The position numbers were made by a program, and so were the translations under genes. Positions 16,857-24,813 of a DNA stretch of 64,000 nt are shown in pieces. The DNA comes from Lachnotalea sp041821265. Lineage in GTDB: Bacteria; Bacillota; Clostridia; Lachnospirales; Lachnospiraceae. The notes below the pieces were generated by a model that was given only the letters and a program-made list of their open reading frames with translations, was not told the origin of the DNA and did not search any database. The first letter of the stretch is position 1. Every line of letters starts with the position of its first letter. The stretch is taken from the NCBI GenBank assembly GCA_041821265.1, contig JBGUEQ010000006.1:57172-121171 (forward strand), read 5' to 3'.

Positions 16857-18319
16857 AAAAAGTAATTGTAGTATATGATGATACAGTAGAGGCTGATAAG
16901 TTAGTAAAGAATATTACTGGTCCCAAAACATTTGGAAATACAATTTTCAAAAGAAAGACCTTAAATAGAAGAATGACAGAAGTATTAATGTCGAATAACT
17001 TCATTGCGGATATTATCGAATATAAAGAGGGTGATAGTGTTGAAAAATTGGCTAGAGCATTGAAAGATGCACCAGACAATTGCGCGGTTATGCATCTGTT
17101 ATCCAATTATGGAATTAAGAAAATGGATCAGTTTAATCTACTGTTAGAAAAAGTACAGTTTATTAATAAAAATATTATTGTGAAACTAGAAGATAAAACC
17201 GCGCTTGTGTTATATACAAGTGTAGAAGAATACATAAGCTATTTAAATGAACAACAGAACCTAGATGGTAAAATTTCATTTGACAAAGTCAAAGATTATG
17301 ACGTGATTTATTCAGATTCACTAGTAGATCTTGGAGAATTGAATAATTTCATGCAATTTATTACAGGTGGGTTTGACGCTAGATTTTTCAATGCATTAGA
17401 AGGTGATGAATATACCGTAACGAAACGCTCTAGTAATAAAAAGAAGATTAAGAGTGAATATGAATTCTATGGACTGCTTCCAGATAATATGAAGATGTGG
17501 TTTGTTATGCCGTTTGATTATAAAGAGGAAGAGGATTATGCTTCTTATACGATGGAACGTTATCACATGACCGATATTGCGATACGTTGGATTCATGGTG
17601 CGATAAACATTGAAGAATTAGATGATATATTGAAGCGGTTATTTCATTTTGTCTCAACGCGAAATACGAAGAAAGTTTCAACCTCGGAATATGAAGCAGT
17701 GGAGAAAAATCTATATATTACAAAGGTTAAGGAAAGAATTCAAGAACTTAAAAAGAGTTCTTATTATATTAAATTTAATAATTTTATTATTTCAGGAACT
17801 GAGTTTCGTGATATTGATGAAATCTTTGAAAAGTACGAAGTGCTATATGCAAAAGTAAAGAAGAATATAAATTTACAGCCAGAGTTTGTAGTAGGACATG
17901 GCGATTTGTGTTTTTCAAATATTTTATATAACAAAGAAACTTCCATGCTTAAATTGATTGATCCGAAAGGAGCAACAAAAGAGGAAGAATTATGGACAAA
18001 TCCATATTACGATATTGCAAAATTATCACATTCCATTTGTGGTCGTTATGACTTCTTCAACAGTGGACTTTACGATATTAAAATTGAGTCAGACATGAAG
18101 CTAAATCTTTTGTTGGAATTTAATAATGAAGAATATGTAGCATTGTTTAAGAAGTATTTAAGAGAATATCATTTTGATTATACATTAGTAAGATTATATG
18201 AGTCCTCTTTGTTTCTATCGATGCTTCCCCTTCATATGGATAACCCGCAGAAGGTGTTTGGTTTTTTACTCAACGCAATTAATATTTTGGAAGAGGTAGA
18301 GAAATGTATACAGGATTAA
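16850..18319 (+). CDS. APH/choline-kinase-like phosphotransferase with extra N-domain
   Basis: 489 aa. The C-terminal half has the Brenner-type motif HGDLCFSN (H350-G-D352-x4-N357) and LIDPKGA about 15 residues later, the catalytic and metal-binding loops of aminoglycoside/choline kinase-fold enzymes. The N-terminal ~170 residues are not recognised. It overlaps the preceding gene by 7 bases, and the next gene (HAD phosphatase) overlaps its end by 16, so the three are coupled. A sugar nucleotidyltransferase lies at 22443. Such kinase/HAD/nucleotidyltransferase sets make activated phospho-groups for capsule decoration in other bacteria. Substrate is unknown. Confidence 0.75.
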   Translation: MLKKVIVVYDDTVEADKLVKNITGPKTFGNTIFKRKTLNRRMTEVLMSNNFIADIIEYKEGDSVEKLARALKDAPDNCAVMHLLSNYGIKKMDQFNLLLEKVQFINKNIIVKLEDKTALVLYTSVEEYISYLNEQQNLDGKISFDKVKDYDVIYSDSLVDLGELNNFMQFITGGFDARFFNALEGDEYTVTKRSSNKKKIKSEYEFYGLLPDNMKMWFVMPFDYKEEEDYASYTMERYHMTDIAIRWIHGAINIEELDDILKRLFHFVSTRNTKKVSTSEYEAVEKNLYITKVKERIQELKKSSYYIKFNNFIISGTEFRDIDEIFEKYEVLYAKVKKNINLQPEFVVGHGDLCFSNILYNKETSMLKLIDPKGATKEEELWTNPYYDIAKLSHSICGRYDFFNSGLYDIKIESDMKLNLLLEFNNEEYVALFKKYLREYHFDYTLVRLYESSLFLSMLPLHMDNPQKVFGFLLNAINILEEVEKCIQD

Positions 18320-18708
18320 CATTTGTTTTTGACATTGATGGAACGATTTGTCCAATTAAGCACAAGTCGCAAGAGTATATTGATTTAGTTCCATATAAGG
18401 ATATCGTAGATCGTATCAGAGAATATAAAGAGGGTGGAGCTAGAATTGTATTATTTACTTCTAGAAACATGAATAGCTATAATGGAAGTATTGGCATGAT
18501 TAATGCGAATACGGCAAAAGTAATGTTAGAATGGCTTGACAAATGGGAGATTCCGTATGATGAAATTATATATGGTAAGCCATGGCCTGGACATAGAGGG
18601 TTCTACGTAGATGACCGTTCCATAAGACCGGATGAGTTTATGAAATATTCAGAGGATGAGTTGAATGAAATATGCAAAAAATCCAAGGAGGAATATGGAC
18701 ATGAGTAA
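18304..18708 (+). CDS. HAD-superfamily phosphatase of capsule type
   Basis: 134 aa. FVFDIDGTICP is HAD motif I (nucleophile and acid Asp), VLFTSRNMN motif II, and GFYVDDRSIRPDEF the motif IV region. The small size and sequence match capsule-locus HAD proteins. It should hydrolyse a small phosphorylated metabolite. The ATG overlaps the end of the kinase gene. A kinase and a phosphatase encoded together usually act at different steps of one precursor pathway; the precursor is not known. Confidence 0.85.
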   Translation: MYTGLTFVFDIDGTICPIKHKSQEYIDLVPYKDIVDRIREYKEGGARIVLFTSRNMNSYNGSIGMINANTAKVMLEWLDKWEIPYDEIIYGKPWPGHRGFYVDDRSIRPDEFMKYSEDELNEICKKSKEEYGHE

Positions 18709-19345
18709 CAAGAAGTCATTTTTATTAGGCGTATTAACGGGGGTTTTAGCACTTGCACTTTTGATAGGTTTTGTAATAGGTGGTATGAAAATCTATGAAA
18801 CTGTGGTGGAGAATAGAGAAATAGCGTATGATGAAGGCAAAGATGATGAAGAAATAGTAGAATCAACTGGAGTATTTGCAGATACTGGAAATGCGATCAT
18901 CACAGACATTGATGAGATATACAATATTGAAATTATTCCACCAAGTGGCTTCACCGTAGGTGAGGACTATGAAAGTGCTTATGAGATGGAGTATTACAAT
19001 GAAGATCAAACACAAAGATTGGATTATTCAATCGAAAATTATACGTTAGATGAAATGCAATCGTATTATGAATTTGATAAAGAACAATATGAAAATTCGA
19101 ATGATGGTTTTTATAGTAACGTAGCAACAACAGAGCTACAAACGCTAGAAGCAAATGGCTACACAGTGAATTATGTATCCTTGTCTTATACTTATAATGA
19201 AACAGAGAATTATACACAGTATTGTGCCTTTGTTATGTTAACAGATTCCACAGAATTTATGTGTAACATCTCTGGTGAGGCAGGTGATGTGAATGAAGCT
19301 GTCGTTCAAGAATGTTTTGAATCGCAACTTCCAGTAACCAAATAA
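18701..19345 (+). CDS. Membrane-anchored extracellular protein of unknown function
   Basis: 214 aa. The ATG at 18701 sits 9 bases after AAGGAGG and overlaps the HAD stop. A short basic N-terminus and one transmembrane segment (FLLGVLTGVLALALLIGFVIG) are followed by an acidic outside domain, with YNIEIIPPSGFTVGEDYES and regular aromatic residues. No family was recognised. Its place directly before the CotH-VTC-DUF4956 genes suggests a surface accessory role. It resembles in style a periplasm-type sensor or substrate-binding domain, but that is only an impression. Confidence 0.7.
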   Translation: MSNKKSFLLGVLTGVLALALLIGFVIGGMKIYETVVENREIAYDEGKDDEEIVESTGVFADTGNAIITDIDEIYNIEIIPPSGFTVGEDYESAYEMEYYNEDQTQRLDYSIENYTLDEMQSYYEFDKEQYENSNDGFYSNVATTELQTLEANGYTVNYVSLSYTYNETENYTQYCAFVMLTDSTEFMCNISGEAGDVNEAVVQECFESQLPVTK

Positions 19346-19369
19346 CCCAAGAAAGTAGGAGCTGTTGTA

Positions 19370-20983
19370 ATGAAGAAAATAGTTCTGATTGTTAATATCA
19401 TATTATTAGTTATTATTTGTATTTATTTCACAGTGGATATTAAGAAAACTCAAAATGTTTATGGTGAGGTAGGAACACAACAAGATATGGATGAAATTGA
19501 GCAAAATACTACTTTGACAACAGAAAATATTTTGCAAAATCTAATATTTAATGGTGAGGAACTCCCTTTTGATACGGACTCTTCCACCTTTTATCTTCCT
19601 TTATCTATGGAAGAAGAGGATTGGGAATATGGAGATTTTTCATCGGGTGACGAAGGGGTTTCGATACTTTTAGAGGATGATTTTAATAATGTTGTTAAGA
19701 AAGATGCGATTGCTAATAATGAAAGCTTTGAATTTATAGCATTTACAGATCAGGAATACAGGTTTTATCACATTGTATTTACCGGGCTTCCCATTATGAA
19801 TATTACCATTAATGATGGAACGATGGAGGATAGTGCCCAAATCGATATGAGCCTTTATGCAGCTTCCACCAAATCTGAATGGGTGAAGTCTTCTATGGCA
19901 AATATTAATGTAAGAGGCTTTACGAGTAAAGAGTTTCCCAAAAAAGGATATAAATTAGAACTCACTAAGTTTGATAGTTCGGGAAATACAGTAAACAACG
20001 ATTTGTCTTTGCTGAATATGAGAAAGGATAATGACTGGATTTTATATGCGATGTATAATGATTCAACCAAAATAAGGGATAAGCTATCCATTGATATATG
20101 GAATGAATTTGGTGCAGAAGCTAATCCATTTAGTTGTGATTTTGGTACGAAGTTGGAGTATGTAGAACTAGTAGTCAATGGAGAGTATTATGGCATTTAT
20201 GGATTAATGGAACCGGTGGATGCGAAGAAGCTAGATATTACAGCGTCAAGTGAAGCGAGTAGTCAAGAATATATCTATAAGAGAAAAACTTCGGGTTACT
20301 TCTTAACACTAGATGAATTTGTGGAAGATTCGGATACATTAACACGATGTGGATTTGAATTAAAGGGAACGAATAAATATGGAGATATTTCTTTGCAATC
20401 TTGGCAGCCAATGATAAATTTTATTAGTGCTTATATGATAGAAGATGATGAAGAATTTGCAAAAGAGATTAAAGAAACGATTGACACAAATAGTGCTTTG
20501 AATGTATGGTTATATCTTCAAATTGTGTCGGGGTCAGATAATATAGGCAAGAACATGTATTTTGTATCGAAAGTAACAAGTAGTGGAAGTAAACTATATT
20601 TTGTGCCATGGGATTTAGATTTAACATGGGGCAATGTGAGTAAAACTACAAATGATTTACGTACTGCATTTGAAGCGGACATGGTTCAATTCGAAGTGAA
20701 TTGGGAACCAGGTGAGAGTTTGGTTGTACGTAATGTAGACAATTCAGTAGACTTGGTGAAAGAGAAATGGAGAGTTCTTCGAAGAACCATTCTTACCAAT
20801 GAGGCATTAGTAAATCGAATCGAAGCATTAGAGAATACAGTAGTAAATTCTGGAGCAATGACAAGGGATATGAACCGATGGCCAGATGGTGGTCATACAT
20901 ATGATTACTCGGATATCATTCAATATGCCACAGACAAAATGGATTATTTAGATTCCTATTTAGCTACACTTGGAGAACAGTAG
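19370..20983 (+). CDS. CotH-family kinase, membrane-anchored
   Basis: 537 aa. A signal-anchor (IVLIVNIILLVIICIYFTV) places the rest outside the cell. The CotH domain spans about residues 160-480: NVRGFTSKEFPKKGYKLEL, MRKDNDWILYAMYND, YYGIYGLMEPVD, NIGKNMYFV and LYFVPWDLDLTWGN (the D-x-D metal site). CotH proteins have an atypical protein-kinase fold; B. subtilis CotH phosphorylates spore coat proteins. Here the gene is followed by VTC and DUF4956 genes, a trio often seen together in Firmicutes but without a settled function. Being inside a polysaccharide operon, it may phosphorylate a wall protein or glycan rather than a spore protein. Confidence 0.88.
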   Translation: MKKIVLIVNIILLVIICIYFTVDIKKTQNVYGEVGTQQDMDEIEQNTTLTTENILQNLIFNGEELPFDTDSSTFYLPLSMEEEDWEYGDFSSGDEGVSILLEDDFNNVVKKDAIANNESFEFIAFTDQEYRFYHIVFTGLPIMNITINDGTMEDSAQIDMSLYAASTKSEWVKSSMANINVRGFTSKEFPKKGYKLELTKFDSSGNTVNNDLSLLNMRKDNDWILYAMYNDSTKIRDKLSIDIWNEFGAEANPFSCDFGTKLEYVELVVNGEYYGIYGLMEPVDAKKLDITASSEASSQEYIYKRKTSGYFLTLDEFVEDSDTLTRCGFELKGTNKYGDISLQSWQPMINFISAYMIEDDEEFAKEIKETIDTNSALNVWLYLQIVSGSDNIGKNMYFVSKVTSSGSKLYFVPWDLDLTWGNVSKTTNDLRTAFEADMVQFEVNWEPGESLVVRNVDNSVDLVKEKWRVLRRTILTNEALVNRIEALENTVVNSGAMTRDMNRWPDGGHTYDYSDIIQYATDKMDYLDSYLATLGEQ

Positions 20984-21007
20984 GGACAACACATAAATGG
21001 AGGGCGT

Positions 21008-21691
21008 ATGGCAGTAAAATATAGACATGAAATGAAATATATCTGCAATGAGATGGAACTTGCTGTCATAGCTGGCAGAATCAATCCGCTTATTGGACTT
21101 GACAAGCATGTAACAGAAAGTGGAATGTATAATATTAGAAGTCTGTATTTTGATGATTACTACAAAACTTGTTTTCAAGAAAACGAAGCAGGAACAGACC
21201 CACGAGAGAAATTCAGAATTCGTATTTATAATGGGAGGTCAGAAAAGATATCGCTTGAACTTAAGAAGAAGGAAAAAGGAAAAACACTTAAACAGTCCTG
21301 CATGTTAACGTTAGAGCAGTGTAAACAGCTAATGGAGGGAAGACCGCTTCCTACATCAAGTAAGTATCCAGAAGTTTTACAGAAGTTGAATTTCCTTATG
21401 AAAACAAGATTTATGAAACCGAGTATTATTGTAGATTATGATAGAACACCATACATATGTCGAGAAGGAAATGTTAGAATTACAATGGATCGAAATATTT
21501 CATCTTCTACTAAGCTTAAGAATTTTCTGAATCCTTATATTAGCAAGAGACCAATTATGCCATCTGGACAGCATATACTCGAAGTGAAATACGATGAATT
21601 TATACCAGATTACCTTGCTACTAACATGGAAGTTGGTACGTTAAGACAAACAGCATTTTCAAAATTCTATTTATGTAGTATATTTCAGTAG
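21008..21691 (+). CDS. VTC-domain protein (polyphosphate polymerase family)
   Basis: 227 aa covering one VTC domain. YRHEMKYICN opens the tunnel fold, RSLYFDDYY and KFRIRIYNG supply the basic residues that bind nucleotide and polyphosphate, and SLELKKKEKGKT adds further lysines; LEVKYDEFIP carries the late metal-binding Glu. Yeast Vtc4 makes polyphosphate from ATP with this fold. Bacterial homologues are small cytoplasmic proteins paired with CotH and DUF4956, as here. Catalysis is plausible but no partner SPX domain is present. Confidence 0.88.
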   Translation: MAVKYRHEMKYICNEMELAVIAGRINPLIGLDKHVTESGMYNIRSLYFDDYYKTCFQENEAGTDPREKFRIRIYNGRSEKISLELKKKEKGKTLKQSCMLTLEQCKQLMEGRPLPTSSKYPEVLQKLNFLMKTRFMKPSIIVDYDRTPYICREGNVRITMDRNISSSTKLKNFLNPYISKRPIMPSGQHILEVKYDEFIPDYLATNMEVGTLRQTAFSKFYLCSIFQ

Positions 21692-21750
21692 GAAATAAGA
21701 GAGATAAATAATTACAATAAATTTTTACAATTGGAGGAAAAGAGATAACC

Positions 21751-22425
21751 ATGAATTTTCAGAACATATTAAAAAAGTCATTTTTAGAGGGGTTTACAAG
21801 TATAGACATTAGTACAACAAAGATAGTAGTTACTATGTTTGCAACTTGTATTTTTGCTATGTACATATTTGCAATGTATCGCTTACTGACTAGAAAGACA
21901 TTTTATTCTAAGTCATTTAATATTGCAATTGCAATCATTGCAGTGATTACATCCGGTATTATTCTTGCAATGCAATCCAGTCTCGTTATTTCACTAGGAA
22001 TGGTTGGAGCGTTATCCATCATCAGATTTAGAACTGCAATCAAAGATCCTATGGACTTGATTTTCTTATTCTGGTCCATTAGTATTGGTATTATTTGTGG
22101 AGCGGGATTGTTTGAACTAGCATTACTTATGTCAATACTTATTACGATAGGAATACTTGGACTTGATTTAATACCAATTGCTAAGGCACCAATGATTCTA
22201 GTAATAAATTGTACAGACAAATCAAAGGAAGACCAAATACTAACAACTGTAAAGAAGTACTCAACAGTGTGCAAGATTAAATCTAGAAATATATCAAAGA
22301 ACAATTTAGATATGGTAATTGAAATAAGAACGAAGCAGGATGCTACACTTGCAAATGAAGTATCTAACTTAGAGAAGATTGAAGCGGTATCACTGCTATC
22401 ACATGACGGTGAAGTGACGTTCTAG
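21751..22425 (+). CDS. DUF4956 membrane protein
   Basis: 224 aa. Four hydrophobic segments fill the first ~140 residues; SLGMVGALSIIRFRTAIKDPMDLIFLFWSI is the recognisable DUF4956 core (basic/acidic cytoplasmic loop). The last ~80 residues are soluble and may form an ACT/ferredoxin-like fold. The gene follows CotH and VTC. The trio suggests DUF4956 is the membrane partner of the VTC polymerase, possibly a channel for polyphosphate or a phosphate donor; that is inference. Confidence 0.85.
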   Translation: MNFQNILKKSFLEGFTSIDISTTKIVVTMFATCIFAMYIFAMYRLLTRKTFYSKSFNIAIAIIAVITSGIILAMQSSLVISLGMVGALSIIRFRTAIKDPMDLIFLFWSISIGIICGAGLFELALLMSILITIGILGLDLIPIAKAPMILVINCTDKSKEDQILTTVKKYSTVCKIKSRNISKNNLDMVIEIRTKQDATLANEVSNLEKIEAVSLLSHDGEVTF

Positions 22426-22442
22426 GAAACGGAGGTAGTTTA

Positions 22443-23168
22443 ATGACAATTGTAATTACAATGGCGGGTCTAGGTTCAAGATTTAAAAAGGCAGGCTATA
22501 AAGTGCCTAAATATATGATTGAAGCGCATGGGAAAACTTTGTTTGAGTGGTCCATGGATAGTTTGGTTGGATTTCATGAGAAGGAAAATGATTATATTTT
22601 TATTGTGAGAAAAGAGGATGAATCAGGCGGATTTATTCAATCGAAATGTAGTGAAATGAATATTAAAAATATAACCATAGTTGAAATTGACTACCTAACC
22701 GATGGACAGGCTACCACAGCGATGCTTGGAAGCAAATACTGGGAAAAAGAATCCGAACTTATGATTTATAACATTGATACTTATGTGGAAGCAAACGAGA
22801 TGAACTTATCTCAAATTTCTGGAGATGGATTTATTCCTTGTTTTCATGCTCCAGGAGATCATTGGAGTTTTGTAAAGTTGGATGAAGAAGATAGAGCAGT
22901 GGAAGTAAAGGAAAAAGTTAGAATTTCAGATAATTGCACATTGGGTGCGTATTATTTTAAGAGCTGTCAGCTCTATGAAGATTTATACCGAGAATATTAT
23001 TCTTCTAATGAGAATCTGGAAAAGGGAGAAAAATATGTCGCACCTTTGTATAATTTCCTGATATCAAAAGGGAAAGAGGTAAGAATCTCAATTGTTGATT
23101 TTGATAAGGTGCATGTACTTGGAACACCAGAGGAATTAAACGTATTTATAGAAACATATAAAGGGTAA
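22443..23168 (+). CDS. Sugar/alcohol-phosphate nucleotidyltransferase
   Basis: 241 aa NTP_transferase domain. TMAGLGSRFKKAGYKVPKYMI contains the nucleotide loop and the catalytic Lys, and IYNIDTYVE the metal-binding Asp. It resembles capsule-locus cytidylyl/nucleotidyltransferases more than RfbA or GalU, which carry an AGG-x-G-TR loop. It could activate the product of the kinase/HAD pair at 16850-18708. A GGAGG site precedes the ATG. The nucleotide and acceptor are not determinable by eye. Confidence 0.8.
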   Translation: MTIVITMAGLGSRFKKAGYKVPKYMIEAHGKTLFEWSMDSLVGFHEKENDYIFIVRKEDESGGFIQSKCSEMNIKNITIVEIDYLTDGQATTAMLGSKYWEKESELMIYNIDTYVEANEMNLSQISGDGFIPCFHAPGDHWSFVKLDEEDRAVEVKEKVRISDNCTLGAYYFKSCQLYEDLYREYYSSNENLEKGEKYVAPLYNFLISKGKEVRISIVDFDKVHVLGTPEELNVFIETYKG

Positions 23169-23172
23169 AAGG

Positions 23173-24792
23173 ATGATAATATCACAAAATAATGAACAAC
23201 GAAGCAAGGTGCAATTAAGTAAGATACAACTAAATAAAGTGGCATTAATCTTAGCGGTCATACATTGGGTCGTAAGCTTTGCGAGTGATCGATTGGTATT
23301 TACGTACAATTTATTAGATTTTTCTAATCTAACCACTTCCGTTAAAACAATACTTGCATGGGGAGCAAAACTAGCATTTTTGGTTTTGTTAATTATATTA
23401 TGGCAATTTGTAGTATACTTATACCTAGAATATAGAAATAGCAATGAGAAAATCAAGATGTACTTACGTTATACGCAAATATATTTTTCTATTATGGTGT
23501 TATTTTTTGTCATGCTTGCGCCAGGATTATGGCGGATGGATGAGTTTGGAATATTGAAAAATGCTGTTAATATTTTACCAGTTTTTTGGCAGGGATATTT
23601 AACCTCAATTTTTTATATTTTCGCATTGATGTTGCTACCATCACCAGCAGGTATTATAATAGTTCAAATAGGCGTAATATCATTAATTGTTGGTTACATT
23701 ATTTATAAATGTAGTAACTTACTTCATAAGAAGTGGCTGGTATACGTGATGTATATACCATTCTTACTGTTTCCTGTAATAGACTCTAATTTCTATCCAA
23801 TTCGAATGTCGTTGTATGCGTTTTTAGAGCTTTTATTTGCATTTGAATTATTTTCAATCAAATATGAGAACAGAGAAATAAAAATGAAAAATATATGGCT
23901 TTTGGCAAGTCTTGCAGGAGTGTTAATTTGCTGGAGAACCGAAGCTATTTACTATATCGTGTTAGCGCCAGTTACATTTATTATTTTATTCTATAAAGTG
24001 ACAAGTAGGCGAGTGAAAATACAGTTTACATTAGCAACAATTATTATTTCTGGATTACTTACGAGTGTTCAGCTATTAGGCAACAAATTAGTTTCAGGTA
24101 ACCAATATGAAATAACCAGTGTGGTTCTCCCTATTACTCCACTTGTTTATGAGGCAACTCAAAATGATGACAAACAAATGTTAGAACCCATTAATAAGGT
24201 CTTAGATACAGAGATTTTAATGAAAGGTTATCAAGAAGGAAAAACAGGAATTGCAATCTATTGGAGTGAAAGTGAATTAGTAAAGACAGGTTATTCGAGT
24301 GAAGAGTTTGCAAACTTCAAAAGCGCCTACTATAAACTAATCATGAAGTATCCTGGTGTGTTTATCAAAGAACGAATTGAAACGTTTGTTGGTTCCACTG
24401 GAATTCTGAACGAAACAGAAAATTTATTTGCAGATGATGCTAAAGATTACTATGTGAATTTTAGAGAAACCTATCATTATTCATCACCTTTTCTAAGAAG
24501 TGACACCGTTAAGTTATTAGAATTTACGGATCATGAGTTTGTTCACAATATCTTCTATAGTTTTTTACCGCAGGCGCTCCTATTGATAGGAACCTGTTTG
24601 GTGTTGTTAATTAAGCGGAATTGGGGGTATTTCTTTATTTGTGCTAATGTTTGTGCTAAAATACCATTGATATTCTTAACGGCACCGTCTAGACTGTTTA
24701 TGTATTATTATTCCATATTTTTGGTTGGATCTGTGTTGTTTGGAATGATGATTGTATTTATAATAGATATCAGATTGAAAAATATTAAATAG
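23173..24792 (+). CDS. Polytopic membrane protein, GT-C/DUF6020-like
   Basis: 539 aa with about 11-12 membrane segments and one larger outside loop (about residues 300-450). APGLWRMDEFGIL after the third segment has the acidic pair expected of a GT-C active site, and ICWRTEAIYYIV recalls the R-x-E region of these enzymes. Such proteins transfer sugars from polyprenyl-phosphate donors on the outer face. It starts 4 bases after the nucleotidyltransferase. The alternative is a lipid or glycan transporter; I could not confirm the family. Confidence 0.6.
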   Translation: MIISQNNEQRSKVQLSKIQLNKVALILAVIHWVVSFASDRLVFTYNLLDFSNLTTSVKTILAWGAKLAFLVLLIILWQFVVYLYLEYRNSNEKIKMYLRYTQIYFSIMVLFFVMLAPGLWRMDEFGILKNAVNILPVFWQGYLTSIFYIFALMLLPSPAGIIIVQIGVISLIVGYIIYKCSNLLHKKWLVYVMYIPFLLFPVIDSNFYPIRMSLYAFLELLFAFELFSIKYENREIKMKNIWLLASLAGVLICWRTEAIYYIVLAPVTFIILFYKVTSRRVKIQFTLATIIISGLLTSVQLLGNKLVSGNQYEITSVVLPITPLVYEATQNDDKQMLEPINKVLDTEILMKGYQEGKTGIAIYWSESELVKTGYSSEEFANFKSAYYKLIMKYPGVFIKERIETFVGSTGILNETENLFADDAKDYYVNFRETYHYSSPFLRSDTVKLLEFTDHEFVHNIFYSFLPQALLLIGTCLVLLIKRNWGYFFICANVCAKIPLIFLTAPSRLFMYYYSIFLVGSVLFGMMIVFIIDIRLKNIK

Positions 24793-24813
24793 AATGAAAG
24801 GTCAACTTTTATT

